Shown: positions 51,607-60,321, counted from the stretch's first letter. The stretch: 61,731 nt of DNA from an uncultured Eubacteriales bacterium (GCA_902765735.1 CACXBB010000005.1:51357-113087), one strand, 5' to 3'. The notes: generated by a model from the letters alone, not told the origin. A program made the numbers and translations.

Positions 51607-52000
51607 AAATTGGAAATGGGGAATTGGGAATTGGGAATTATAGAATGCCGCTGCCGCCAATTCTGTTAAACGCGGCAGCATAGCCTTCCCCTTGAGGGGA
51701 AGGTGGCACAGCCGCAGGCTGTGACGGATGAGGTGACAGCCTTCCCCTTGAGGGGAAGGTGGCACAGCCGCAGGCTGTGACGGATGAGGTGACAGCCTTC
51801 CCCTTCAGGGGGTTCAAGCGCCCGGAAAACAGTCCAGTGGACTTGCCTTCCCCTTTGGGGAAGGTGGCAGCCCGAAGGGCTGACGGATGAGGTAATCAGC
51901 GAGAACGGACCGGCAGGCCCCCGGAACGGTGGATTGCGCGCAGCGCAAGACGGAAGAGGTCGTAATCTCAATTCCCAATTCCCAATTCCCCATTATATGG
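51604..52000. repeat. Composite foldback repeat, AATTGGG arms (copy 2) with tandem hairpin units
   Basis: The arms are AATTGGGAATTGGGAATT (left, ending TATAGAATGCCG) and CAATTCCCAATTCCC (right). Inside, a 56-bp hairpin unit occurs twice in exact tandem (51682-51737, 51738-51793). A third unit follows, with a 35-bp insert around CAGTCCAGTGGAC, and a further variant. The insert-bearing unit recurs at 58768 and 59993. Confidence 0.85.
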
Positions 52001-52010
52001 AGGTTTTCCC

Positions 52011-52376
52011 ATGATACTGATCACCGGCGGGAGCTATCAGGGCAAGCTCAGCTACGCGAAGGCGCGGTTCGGGTTGACGGACGCCGACATCTGCCTGGGC
52101 GGGGTGGACTTTGACAAAAAGTGCCTGGCCTACGTGGAGCGCTACGCGCTGGAGGCGGTGCGGGCGGGGAAAGAACCCGCGGACGTCTTCCGGGCGCACA
52201 TCGACGCGCTTCGAAACAGCGTGGTCATCACCACGGACATCTCCGGCGGCGTCGTGCCCATGGACCCGGTTCTGCGCGCCTGGCGGGAGGCCTGCGGGCG
52301 CATGAACAGCTACCTGGCGTCCCAGGCGGACGAGGTCTGGCGGCTGTTCTGCGGTATCCCCCAGAGGCTGAAATGA
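52011..52376 (+). CDS. Short CobU-like protein
   Basis: A 121-residue relative of adenosylcobinamide kinase. It begins MILITGGSYQGKLSYA in P-loop position, but the Walker A end is GKLS rather than GKS/T. The C-terminal RMNSYLASQADEVWRLFCGI matches the end of CobU. The middle, including the guanylyl His segment, is largely missing, so full activity is doubtful. It is first in a coupled operon with the phosphatase and cobO. Confidence 0.72.
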   Translation: MILITGGSYQGKLSYAKARFGLTDADICLGGVDFDKKCLAYVERYALEAVRAGKEPADVFRAHIDALRNSVVITTDISGGVVPMDPVLRAWREACGRMNSYLASQADEVWRLFCGIPQRLK

Positions 52377-52942
52377 ATACGCTCTATCTGATAAGGCACA
52401 GCCTGACCGAGGCCAACGCCCTGAGACTCTACGGCGGCAGCACCGACAGCCCCCTCACGGCGGAGGGCCGCAAGATCGCGCTTGCACGGCGGGGCGCCGT
52501 TCCCGCCTGCGACGTGTACGTCACCAGCGGCATGCGCCGCGCCGACGAGACCCTCAGCCTGATGACGGGCCGCGGGGCCGATTTCGCGCTGCCCGGGCTC
52601 AGGGAGATGGATTTCGGCGCGTTCGAGATGCGCTCCTACGAGCAGCTGAAGGACGACCCCGCCTATCTTCTGTGGATCGGGGATCGGACGGGCACGGTCT
52701 GCTGCCCCGGCGGGGAGAATCTGAACGCCTTTCAGGCGCGGGTGCTCCGCGACGGCGCGCGGCTTCTCGCGCTGCCGGAGCACACCGCCTGCGCGGTGTG
52801 CCACGGCGGGGTGATCGTCAACCTGATGCAGGCGTGGTTCCCGGGGGAGGCGCGCAACTTCTACCAGTGGCAGCCCGGACCCTGCGGAGGGTACAGAATC
52901 GACGTGGCCGACGGACAGCCCGTGGGCTTTGGGGAGGTTTGA
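52373..52942 (+). CDS. Histidine phosphatase family protein (alpha-ribazole phosphatase-like)
   Basis: A 189-residue histidine phosphatase. LIRHSLTEAN holds the phospho-His (RHS instead of the usual RHG), REMDFGAFEM the second block and AVCHGGVI the second His. Placed between a CobU-like gene and cobO, it probably removes the phosphate at the end of cobalamin assembly, as CobC does. It overlaps the previous gene by four bases. Confidence 0.8.
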   Translation: MNTLYLIRHSLTEANALRLYGGSTDSPLTAEGRKIALARRGAVPACDVYVTSGMRRADETLSLMTGRGADFALPGLREMDFGAFEMRSYEQLKDDPAYLLWIGDRTGTVCCPGGENLNAFQARVLRDGARLLALPEHTACAVCHGGVIVNLMQAWFPGEARNFYQWQPGPCGGYRIDVADGQPVGFGEV

Positions 52943-52944
52943 AC

Positions 52945-53469
52945 ATGAAGATCGGACAATTCCAGGTGTACACCGGCAACGGCAAGGGCAAGACCACCGC
53001 CGCCCTGGGGCTGGCGCTTCGGGCCAGCGGCGCGGGGATGCGGGTGTACTTCTGCCAGTTCATCAAGGATCAGGCGTACAGCGAGATCAAAGCGCTGGGG
53101 ATGCTGCCCAACGTGACGGTAGAACAGTTCGGCACCGGCAAGGGCATACTGACCTACCGCGAAAAGGAGGACGCCGACGTCGCCTGCGCCCGGGCGGGGT
53201 ATGAAAAGCTGGCCGCCGAATTGACCTCCGGGCGCTACGACGTGGTGATCGCCGACGAGATCAACTGCGCCCTGATGTGCGGCCTGCTCGCCGAATCGGA
53301 CCTGCTCCGCCTCGCCGATTTGCGCCCCGAGGGCACCGAGCTGGTGTTCACCGGCCGCGGCGCCACCGACGCCATCCTCCACCGCGCCGACCTCGTCACC
53401 GAGATGCACCTGATCAAGCACTATTATCAGGAAAAGAAGCTGCCCGCGCGCAAGGGCATTGAGATGTGA
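52945..53469 (+). CDS. cobO: Cob(I)yrinic acid a,c-diamide / cob(I)alamin adenosyltransferase
   Basis: A 174-residue CobA/CobO-type ATP:corrinoid adenosyltransferase that attaches the 5'-deoxyadenosyl upper ligand. The P-loop is YTGNGKGKTTAALG (about 8-21), VIADEINCAL the Walker B-like block and TGRGATDAIL near the end. The start follows GGGGAGGTTTGAAC. A strong terminator follows. Confidence 0.93.
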   Translation: MKIGQFQVYTGNGKGKTTAALGLALRASGAGMRVYFCQFIKDQAYSEIKALGMLPNVTVEQFGTGKGILTYREKEDADVACARAGYEKLAAELTSGRYDVVIADEINCALMCGLLAESDLLRLADLRPEGTELVFTGRGATDAILHRADLVTEMHLIKHYYQEKKLPARKGIEM

Positions 53470-53488
53470 TTCCGTTTATATAACTCAA

Positions 53489-53529
53489 ACAGGGACCGCG
53501 GTTTTTCGCGGTCCCTGTCGTTCTTTTTT
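53489..53529 (+). terminator. Rho-independent terminator of cobO operon
   Basis: Stem ACAGGGACCGCG/CGCGGTCCCTGT (53489-53518) followed by TTCTTTTTT. Confidence 0.9.
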
Positions 53530-53533
53530 CGCT

Positions 53534-56500
53534 CTATTTCACCACGCTGGTCGGCGGCTGGCAGAACGGGCAGGCCTTATAGCCCCAGTCCCTGGCATAT
53601 TGCAGGGTGATCTTGGTGCCCTTCTTCATGCCCGTCTTGGAGCACTTGGAGGACTTGTGGTAGTAGTAATACTGCTTGCCCTTCAGATCGACGTACACCT
53701 TGGTGTCGCCGGGAGCGGAGTACTTGGTCTGCGAGGCCAGCGCCTTGCTGTAGGCGACGGCGCTCTTGGCGGAGATGCCGGTGCCCAGCTTCTGGGCGGC
53801 GGCCACGGCCTTGCTGATATTCTTGGCCTCCCTGTTGCTCAGGGTGATGCCCACGGTCTTGCCCTTGGCGCAGGTGGGGCAGAGCTTCTTGCCCAACGCC
53901 CTGGCCTGGGCCAGCGTGCCCGCCTGGGCCCCCGAGCCTGCGTGCATCTTGTAGTAGTGGTAGTACCGGTCGGCGGAGGAGGAGTACACCTTCTTGCTTG
54001 CGGTTGCCATGCACTTCGGGCAGGGCTTCTTGCCGTAGTTCATGGCGGTCTCCAGCGTCACCCGGGAGGGATTCTTCATATCCGAGCAGCCCCGCTTGGA
54101 GTGGTAATACTTGCCGCCCGCGGTGGTGTACACCTTGATGCCGCTGGTGCCGGACTTGTAGCTGGCCACCCGGGAGAGGCGCTTGGCCTTGGTGACGCAG
54201 TAGGGGCAGGGATCGTAGCCGTAGCCCAGCGCGGAGGCCAGGGTGCCGCTCTTGGCGCCGGAGCCCGCGTGGGTCCTGCTGTAATGGTAGTACCTGCCGC
54301 CCCGCGTGGCGTACACGGTGCGCCGCGCCGTCGAGCAGCACACCGGGCAGGCGTGCTTGCCGTAGTTCATCGCCTGTTCCAGGGTGATGCGGCTGGCGTG
54401 GGTCATGCCGGAGCAGTTCTTCCTGCGGTGATAGTACTTGCCGTCGGCCCGGGCGTAGACCTTGATGCCCGACTTGCCGCTCTTGTAGGTGTGGCTGTTC
54501 TTGAGCTTCTTCGCCGCGCTCTTGATGGACTCCACGGTCTTGCTGCTGGCCTTCTTGGCCGAGCTCTTCGACGAGGAAGCGCTGCTCTTCTTGCCGATGC
54601 AGTACTTGCAGGCCGTCTGGTTCAGCATCAGCGCCTGGGCCAGCGTGCGCGCCTCGCCGTTCTTCATGCCGGATTCCTTGCAGACGGGGGCGGAGTGGTA
54701 GTTCTTGCCCTCCTTGGTGGAATACACCTTGCGGTTGGCCGCGCCCGCGCAGGTGGGGCACGCCTTCTTGCCGGCGTCGATGGCCTGCTTGAGCGTGATG
54801 CGGCTGGCGTTCTTCATGCCGGAGCAGTTGCTGGTCAGGTGGTAGTAGGAGCCCGCCTGGGTGGCGTACACGTAGGTGTTGCCCGCCGTGGCGGTGGCCG
54901 CCGCGGAGGTGGTGGACGCCACGCCCGTGGACAGCGTGCCGGTGGAGCCGGTCTCACTCCAGCAGCGCGGGCAGCGCTTGTAGCCCGCGGCGATGGCCTG
55001 GGCCATGGTGCCGCTGGAGGCGTTGCTCATACCGGAGCAGGTGGCGTAGCTGTGGTAGTAGGTGCCGCCCTCCTTGGCATAGACCACGGTGTTGGACGCC
55101 GAGGCGCACACCGGGCAGGCCGCGCGCTTCTGAAGCAACATGCTCTTGAGCGTGTAGCGCTGGGCGTCCTTCATGCCGGAGCAGTACTGATCGGTGTGAT
55201 AGTACCGGCCCTTGGGCGTGCCGTAGACGTATGTGTCCAGCGAGTTCTCCTCGGCCTGTTTGGCCAGCTGGCTGGCGGTGGGCAGCGCGCCGCTCTTGAT
55301 ACACACGTCGCAGCGCTTCTTGCCCATGACCATCGCCTCGGACAGCGTGACCTCCATGGCGTTGGTCATGCCGGAGCAGGTCTTGTCCAGGTGGTACTTC
55401 TCGCCGTTCTTGGTGCAGTACACGCTGCTGCCCGCCGCCTTGCAGCAGGTGGGGCAGGCTTCCTTGCCGGCCAGCAGCGCGTTCTTCAGCGAGTTGCGGC
55501 TCGCCCCGGTCATGCCGGAGCAGGTGCTGGTCATGTGGTAGTACTTGCCCTTCTTGGTGTAGTAGACGTTGATATTGCTCCGGTCCCTGGTGTCGGAGGT
55601 GATGAACTTCACCGAGCCGGTTTTCAGACTCTGGGCGGTCTTGAGTATGCAGACCGGGCAGGGCGTCTTGCCCGCGCGCTCGGCCGCCTCCTTGGTGTAG
55701 ACGGTGGCGTCGGTCATGCCCTGGCAGGTGCGGTCCACGTGGTAGTAGGTGCCGCCGCGGGTGGCGTAGTAGGTGGTGGTGTCGCCGTCCGCCGCCGCGC
55801 CGATACACACCGGGCACGCGGACTGCTTGCGGTTGTTCTCCGCCACGTCCCTGGGCACGCGGGAGACCGACACGCCCTTGTCGATGTTGGTACAGTCGCT
55901 CTTGCTGTGGTAGTACAGGCCGGTGGCCGGGCTGTACACGTAGGCCGAGCTGGTGGCCGCGCCGGAGGCGCTCGAGCCGGTCAGCGGCGTGGGCGAGGGC
56001 GCCACGGCGGCCTCGCCGCCGGCCTCGTCGTCGTCGCCGTCGTCCGCCTCGTCGCCGGTCTCGTCGGCGGTCTCGTCCCCGGAAGTATCCTCGCCCAGGT
56101 TGTCCACCGTCAGGTCCAGATCGGACTTGGACGAGCCGTCCAGGTTCAGCGCCGAGACCGTGGCGGAGGGCGCCAGGGTGATGGTGGCGTCGGTGGTGGT
56201 ATCGCTGGCCCCGCCGAACAGGTTGTGGAACAGCAGTATCAGCGCCACGATGAACCAGATGGCCGACACCGCGCTGATGGCGTAGCGTACGGGCTTTTCG
56301 AACCGGTTCCTGCGCCACAGCAGATAGATGCCCAGCGGCGGGAACAGGAACAGCAGCAGGAAGGTGACCCAGTCGTTCTCGTCCACATACCGCATCAGCG
56401 GGCTCTCATTGGCGTAGTAGCCCTCCTCGCCGTAGCCGTCGCCGGCGTCCTCGTCGGAGTAGCGGTCGTCGTACTCGCCGGAATCGTCGTAGCCCTCGCC

Positions 56501-56935
56501 GTCCTCGTCGTAGCCCTCGCCGTCCTCGTCGTAGGCCTCGTCGTCGTAGCCGTCGTCATAGCCGTCGCCGGCGTCCGCGTCGTCATAGCCGTCGTCGTAG
56601 CCGGGATCGTCGTCGTAGCCGTCCCCGTTGTCGTCGTAGCCGTCCCCGTTGTCGTCGTAGCCGTCGTCGTAGCCGTCGTCAAAGCCGGGGTCGTCGGCGT
56701 AGTCCTGGCCGTCGGCGTCGTAGTTGTCGTCGTAGCCGGGGTCCGCGTAGTTGTCGTCGGCGTAGTCGGCGTCGTAGTCCTCGCCCTCGTAGCCGGCGTA
56801 GTTCTCCTCATTATCCGCATCGCCCGCCTTGGGCTTTCGGGCAAACAGCCGATGGATCTCGCCCTCGCCCCAGCGGTAGGCCAGACCCTGCTTCGACAGA
56901 TTGAATTTCAATTTTCCAATCGCGTGTGTTGCCAT
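53534..56935 (-). CDS. Membrane protein with 13 Cys/His repeats and an acidic Asp/Tyr/Gly tract
   Basis: A 1133-residue protein. The first 36 residues are basic-amphipathic. Residues about 38-180 are a very acidic DDGYDD-type tract. Two membrane segments (about 188-208, 220-240) enclose a basic loop (RRNRFEKPVR). After an acidic Thr/Ser linker come 13 units of the form V-Y-x3-G-x-Y-Y-H-x4-C-S-G-M-x2-A-x3-T-L-x2-A-x3-G-x3-C-P-x-C. In units 10 and 12 the first Cys is replaced by His (RTHAGSGA, KMHAGSGA), keeping a metal ligand. The pattern resembles small Zn-binding Ada-like domains. The start follows AAGGTGG; promoter at 57037-57065. The function is unknown; metal binding outside the membrane is the best guess. 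Confidence 0.85.
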   Translation of the reverse strand: MATHAIGKLKFNLSKQGLAYRWGEGEIHRLFARKPKAGDADNEENYAGYEGEDYDADYADDNYADPGYDDNYDADGQDYADDPGFDDGYDDGYDDNGDGYDDNGDGYDDDPGYDDGYDDADAGDGYDDGYDDEAYDEDGEGYDEDGEGYDDSGEYDDRYSDEDAGDGYGEEGYYANESPLMRYVDENDWVTFLLLFLFPPLGIYLLWRRNRFEKPVRYAISAVSAIWFIVALILLFHNLFGGASDTTTDATITLAPSATVSALNLDGSSKSDLDLTVDNLGEDTSGDETADETGDEADDGDDDEAGGEAAVAPSPTPLTGSSASGAATSSAYVYSPATGLYYHSKSDCTNIDKGVSVSRVPRDVAENNRKQSACPVCIGAAADGDTTTYYATRGGTYYHVDRTCQGMTDATVYTKEAAERAGKTPCPVCILKTAQSLKTGSVKFITSDTRDRSNINVYYTKKGKYYHMTSTCSGMTGASRNSLKNALLAGKEACPTCCKAAGSSVYCTKNGEKYHLDKTCSGMTNAMEVTLSEAMVMGKKRCDVCIKSGALPTASQLAKQAEENSLDTYVYGTPKGRYYHTDQYCSGMKDAQRYTLKSMLLQKRAACPVCASASNTVVYAKEGGTYYHSYATCSGMSNASSGTMAQAIAAGYKRCPRCWSETGSTGTLSTGVASTTSAAATATAGNTYVYATQAGSYYHLTSNCSGMKNASRITLKQAIDAGKKACPTCAGAANRKVYSTKEGKNYHSAPVCKESGMKNGEARTLAQALMLNQTACKYCIGKKSSASSSKSSAKKASSKTVESIKSAAKKLKNSHTYKSGKSGIKVYARADGKYYHRRKNCSGMTHASRITLEQAMNYGKHACPVCCSTARRTVYATRGGRYYHYSRTHAGSGAKSGTLASALGYGYDPCPYCVTKAKRLSRVASYKSGTSGIKVYTTAGGKYYHSKRGCSDMKNPSRVTLETAMNYGKKPCPKCMATASKKVYSSSADRYYHYYKMHAGSGAQAGTLAQARALGKKLCPTCAKGKTVGITLSNREAKNISKAVAAAQKLGTGISAKSAVAYSKALASQTKYSAPGDTKVYVDLKGKQYYYYHKSSKCSKTGMKKGTKITLQYARDWGYKACPFCQPPTSVVK

Positions 56936-57036
56936 ATTTTTACCACCTTATATTTCCCCGTCCGCGCACTCGCGCCAAACGGCTTCAGGGCAGCGGTGGC
57001 TGCCATTACAAACCTATGATACTTGATGCCATTACA

Positions 57037-57065
57037 AGCATACATCATATATTGGGCAATGTCAA
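57037..57065 (-). promoter_or_regulatory. Promoter of 13-repeat protein
   Basis: Minus-strand TTGACA (57060-57065) and TATGCT (57037-57042), 17 bases apart, in an AT-rich stretch of about 310 bases with no gene. Confidence 0.65.
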
Positions 57066-57171
57066 TCGGTTAGAGCACAAAAAGTGAAATTTTGTCATAA
57101 TTTAATGCAATAGTTTCGTCACATATCGAAATATTATCGCAAAAAATATGCCGAAAGATCACATTCTTCCA

Positions 57172-57200
57172 TTGCCTGCGAATTTCGATTGTGTTATAAT
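57172..57200 (+). promoter_or_regulatory. Promoter of CapA-like gene
   Basis: TTGCCT and TATAAT 17 bases apart, 49 bases before the start codon. Confidence 0.75.
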
Positions 57201-57248
57201 ATATCCATAATTTTGCGGAATCATTACGGGATTATTGGAGGTAGTGTT

Positions 57249-58547
57249 ATGTCAAAACCGGTAAGGGGCTTGCGGATCGGCAAATACCGCATCACGCCGC
57301 TGGGCCTGATTACATTGTCGATACTCTTACTTATTATAATAGGCGTGGTGGTGATGGTGGTGTTCAACCCCTTCGGCGGGATGGACAACCCCTTCGTAAA
57401 GGAAACGCCCACGCCGACGGTGGACCCGGCCAGCGTGACGCCCACGCCTTCGCCGTCGCCGTCCCCCTCCCCCACGCCGGAGCCTGAGCCGAAGACCGCC
57501 AGGATCCGCTCGCTGGGCGAGACGGCCATGCAGCTCAACCTGCTCAAATCCGTGGCCAACGGCAACGACTTCGACTTCAGCGAGATGTTCAGCTACGTCA
57601 GCGACATCATGGGCGACGCGGACTACACCGTGGCCGACGTGGAGGGCACGCTGGGCGGCGTCGCCGGGGTCAAGGGCAACCTGTCCGAGATGATCACCCC
57701 GCCGTCGCTCATCGAAACGCTCAAGGACTGCGGCGTGGACATGCTGACGCTTGCCAACGACCACGCCCTCGACGGCGGCGCGGACGAGCTCAAGGCCACC
57801 ATGCAGAACCTCAAGGACGCCGACATGGCCTACATCGGCGCGGCATCCTCCGCCGAGGAAAAGAAAGCCCCGGTCATCGTGGACATCAACGGCATCAACG
57901 TGGCCTTCCTGGCCTACACCGAGGACCTGGGCGGCAAGGAGAAGGAAGCGTCCAAGAGCCTTCTGAACGCCGTGAACCTGGTCACCAAGTCCAACGCCAG
58001 CGCCGACGTCAAGGCCGCCCGTGAGGCGGGCGCGGACGTGATCGTGTGCTACGTCAGCTGGGGCAAGATGCTCAAGCGCGACATCACCGCCAACCAGAAG
58101 ACCATCATGAAGGTGCTGGTCAAGGCGGGCGTGGACGTGATCATCGGCTACGGCCCCCACTGCGTGCAGCCCGCCGCGTGGGTGGATGGCCCGAAGGACG
58201 CCGAGGGCAACGTGCACCGCACGCTGATCATGTGCTCCACCGGCAACTTCCTGTCCGACCAGCGCGATCAGTACTTCGACTCCGGCATCATATTCGACTT
58301 CACCATCCAGGAGACCGGCCCGGCCACCGGCAAGTACACCATCACCGCGCCGACCTACATCCCGACCTACGTCTGGCGCGCGCAGGGCGAGGGCGACAAC
58401 TACACCTATCACACCCTGGCCGTGGGCCAGTGGCGCGAGGATCAGCCCGAAAATATGGCCTATACTGACGTCACCCGCATGCGCGCCGTGTGGTCCGAGA
58501 TCCAGAATATCATGGGGACCGACGTGGCCACCATCGCGGCGGAATAA
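57249..58547 (+). CDS. CapA-like metallophosphatase (poly-gamma-glutamate capsule type)
   Basis: A 432-residue membrane-anchored protein. One transmembrane segment (about 18-42) and a Pro/Thr-rich linker (to about 78) precede a CapA domain (about 80-400). Visible blocks are DVEGTLGG, LANDHALDGG, YVSWGKMLKR and GYGPHCVQPA, the metal-ligand order of the family. CapA proteins take part in anchoring or releasing poly-gamma-glutamate; no capB/capC is in the window, so it may act on another envelope polymer. The ribosome site is GGAGG. Confidence 0.88.
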   Translation: MSKPVRGLRIGKYRITPLGLITLSILLLIIIGVVVMVVFNPFGGMDNPFVKETPTPTVDPASVTPTPSPSPSPSPTPEPEPKTARIRSLGETAMQLNLLKSVANGNDFDFSEMFSYVSDIMGDADYTVADVEGTLGGVAGVKGNLSEMITPPSLIETLKDCGVDMLTLANDHALDGGADELKATMQNLKDADMAYIGAASSAEEKKAPVIVDINGINVAFLAYTEDLGGKEKEASKSLLNAVNLVTKSNASADVKAAREAGADVIVCYVSWGKMLKRDITANQKTIMKVLVKAGVDVIIGYGPHCVQPAAWVDGPKDAEGNVHRTLIMCSTGNFLSDQRDQYFDSGIIFDFTIQETGPATGKYTITAPTYIPTYVWRAQGEGDNYTYHTLAVGQWREDQPENMAYTDVTRMRAVWSEIQNIMGTDVATIAAE

Positions 58548-58562
58548 AAGCAAAACGAACCT

Positions 58563-58595
58563 GCCCCGCGCATATCGTGCGCGGGGCGATTTTTG
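58563..58595 (+). terminator. Rho-independent terminator after CapA-like gene
   Basis: Stem GCCCCGCGC/GCGCGGGGC with a seven-base loop, then GATTTTT. Confidence 0.88.
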
Positions 58596-58975
58596 GGAGT
58601 GCGGAGAGTGCAGAGTACAGAGTGCAGTTTTGGTGGAAATCCTTGCGGATTTCTTTGATTAAAATGGCTCGTTCCTGTACCCCTTCCCCCCGTAGGGACG
58701 CCATATATGGCGTCCGCTTATACCGCAGCACTCCGTAGGGGCGCCGATGCGGCGCCCGCCCAAAAGCCTTCCCCTTGAGGGGGTTCGAGCGCCCGAAAAA
58801 CAGTCCAGTGGACTTGCCTTCCCCTTTGGGGAAGGTGGCAGCCCGAAGGGCTGACGGATGAGGGCCCCCGGAATGGTGGCGCGCAGCGCCGGAAGAGGTC
58901 GTCACCCCATAAATCAAACAAATCCCGAAGGGATTTGAACCAAAACTGCACTCTCCACTCTCCACTCTGAAAACG
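58596..58975. repeat. Composite foldback repeat, AGAGTGCAG arms (copy 3) with nested units
   Basis: The left arm is GAGAGTGCAGAGTACAGAGT then TTTGGTGGAAATCC. Nested inside are GTAGGGACGCC and GTAGGGGCGCC half-units (58690-58762) and the insert-bearing hairpin unit (58768-58863). The right arm is AAATCCCGAAGGGATTTGAACC then CACTCTCCACTCT. Confidence 0.82.
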
Positions 58976-58993
58976 ACAATCGAGGTACGCCCT

Positions 58994-60004
58994 ATGTTAT
59001 CACAATCCCTCCTCACCTGGTACGACCAGAACCGCCGCGACCTCCCCTGGCGCGGCACCCGCGACCCCTACCGGATCTGGCTGTCGGAGATCATGCTCCA
59101 GCAGACCCAGACCGAGACGGTGAAGGGCTACTACGCCCGCTTCCTGGTCCGCTTCCCCACGGTGACGTCGCTGGCGTCGGCCGGGGAGGACGAGGTGCTC
59201 AAGCTGTGGGAGGGTCTGGGCTACTACTCACGGGCCCGCAACCTGCACGCGGCGGCGAAGGCCGTGGCGGCCTCGGACGGGGTGTTCCCGCCCGACGCGG
59301 CGGGGCTTCGGAGGCTGCCCGGCATCGGACCCTATGCGGCCAACGCCATCGCCTCCATCGCCTACGGGGAGGTCGCCCCGGCGCTGGACGGCAACCAGGC
59401 GCGGGTGCTCTCCCGGGTGCTGGCCTGGGAGGAGCCGTTAAAGACGCCCTTCGACCTGCTCTCCCCCGCCCTCGAGCTGATCTCAAGGGACCGCCCCGGC
59501 GACTACAACCAGGCGCTGATGGATCTTGGGGCCACCATCTGCCTCCCGAAGCGGCCGGACTGCGACCGCTGCCCGGTCAGGCCGTGGTGCAGGGCCTGCC
59601 GGGAGGACGCCGCCCCGGACTACCCCCGCAGGGTCGCGCCCGTCGCAAAAAAACAGCAGGACTGGACGATCCTGCTGATCACCTGCGGCGGCGGGACGCT
59701 GGTGCGCCGCCGCCCCAGGGGGCTGCTGGGCGGGCTGTATGAGTTCGTGGCGCTTCAGGGGCACCCCGACCGGGACGCGCTGCCCGCCCTCCTCAACGAA
59801 AAGGGCTTCTCGGGGGTCGAGATTCTGGAGCCCCTGCCCGACGCGAAGCACGTGTTCACCCATCTCGTCTGGCACATGCGGGGCTGGCGCGCCGTCTGCA
59901 CGGCCTATCCCCCGGATTACGCCCCCGCCGACGACCTCGACGCCCTCGCCTTCCCCAGCGCGCTGAGAACATATCGCACTGCCGCGCTGAAGCCTTCCCC
60001 TTGA
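58994..60004 (+). CDS. mutY: A/G-specific adenine DNA glycosylase
   Basis: A 336-residue MutY that removes adenine opposite 8-oxoguanine. SEIMLQQTQTETV has the catalytic Glu, LPGIGPYAANAI is the helix-hairpin-helix, ALDGNQARVLSR bears the catalytic Asp, and CLPKRPDCDRCPVRPWC is the C-x6-C-x2-C-x5-C 4Fe-4S motif. The C-terminal NUDIX-like lesion-recognition domain follows. The last residues (KPSP) and the stop codon are made by a hairpin repeat, so the original end was replaced. The ribosome site is GAGG. Confidence 0.94.
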   Translation: MLSQSLLTWYDQNRRDLPWRGTRDPYRIWLSEIMLQQTQTETVKGYYARFLVRFPTVTSLASAGEDEVLKLWEGLGYYSRARNLHAAAKAVAASDGVFPPDAAGLRRLPGIGPYAANAIASIAYGEVAPALDGNQARVLSRVLAWEEPLKTPFDLLSPALELISRDRPGDYNQALMDLGATICLPKRPDCDRCPVRPWCRACREDAAPDYPRRVAPVAKKQQDWTILLITCGGGTLVRRRPRGLLGGLYEFVALQGHPDRDALPALLNEKGFSGVEILEPLPDAKHVFTHLVWHMRGWRAVCTAYPPDYAPADDLDALAFPSALRTYRTAALKPSP

Positions 60005-60197
60005 GGGGGTTCGAGCGCCCGAAAAACAGTCCAGTGGACTTGCCTTCCCCTTTGGGGAAGGTGGCAGCCCGAAGGGCTGACGGATGAGCTTTGGGGAAGG
60101 TGGCAGCCCGAAGGGCTGACGGATGAGGTAATCAGCGAGGACGGGCCGGCAGGCCCCCGGAACGGTGGCAGCATCCTTTGATGCTGACGGATGAGGT
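59992..60197. repeat. Hairpin repeat cluster overlapping the mutY stop
   Basis: An insert-bearing unit (59993-60088) is followed by a partial duplicate (GGGGAAGGTGGCAGCCCGAAG...) and a unit whose variable hairpin is AGCATCCTTTGATGCT before GACGGATGAGGT. Confidence 0.85.
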
Positions 60198-60262
60198 GGC
60201 TGTCCCGCAACCTTCCGTGAAAATCCCTTCCCTTATTCTAATCTTTCTCTAATCCTGTTTTC

Positions 60263-60290
60263 TTGCCATTTCATGTTCGTGGGTTATACT
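60263..60290 (+). promoter_or_regulatory. Promoter of DUF4342 gene
   Basis: TTGCCA and TATACT, 16 bases apart, 31 bases before the start codon. Confidence 0.65.
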
Positions 60291-60321
60291 GTACCCATCA
60301 AATCGAACGGAGGACAAAACC

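Noticed and set aside
51682-51793. CRISPR array
   Set aside because: The two units are directly adjacent with no spacers, have internal hairpins and recur as interspersed copies elsewhere; no cas genes.
53459-57019. A 1186-codon open frame on the plus strand
   Set aside because: It is antisense to the 13-repeat protein, is Val/Ala/Gly/His-rich low complexity and has no ribosome site or domain; it arises from GC-rich codon structure.
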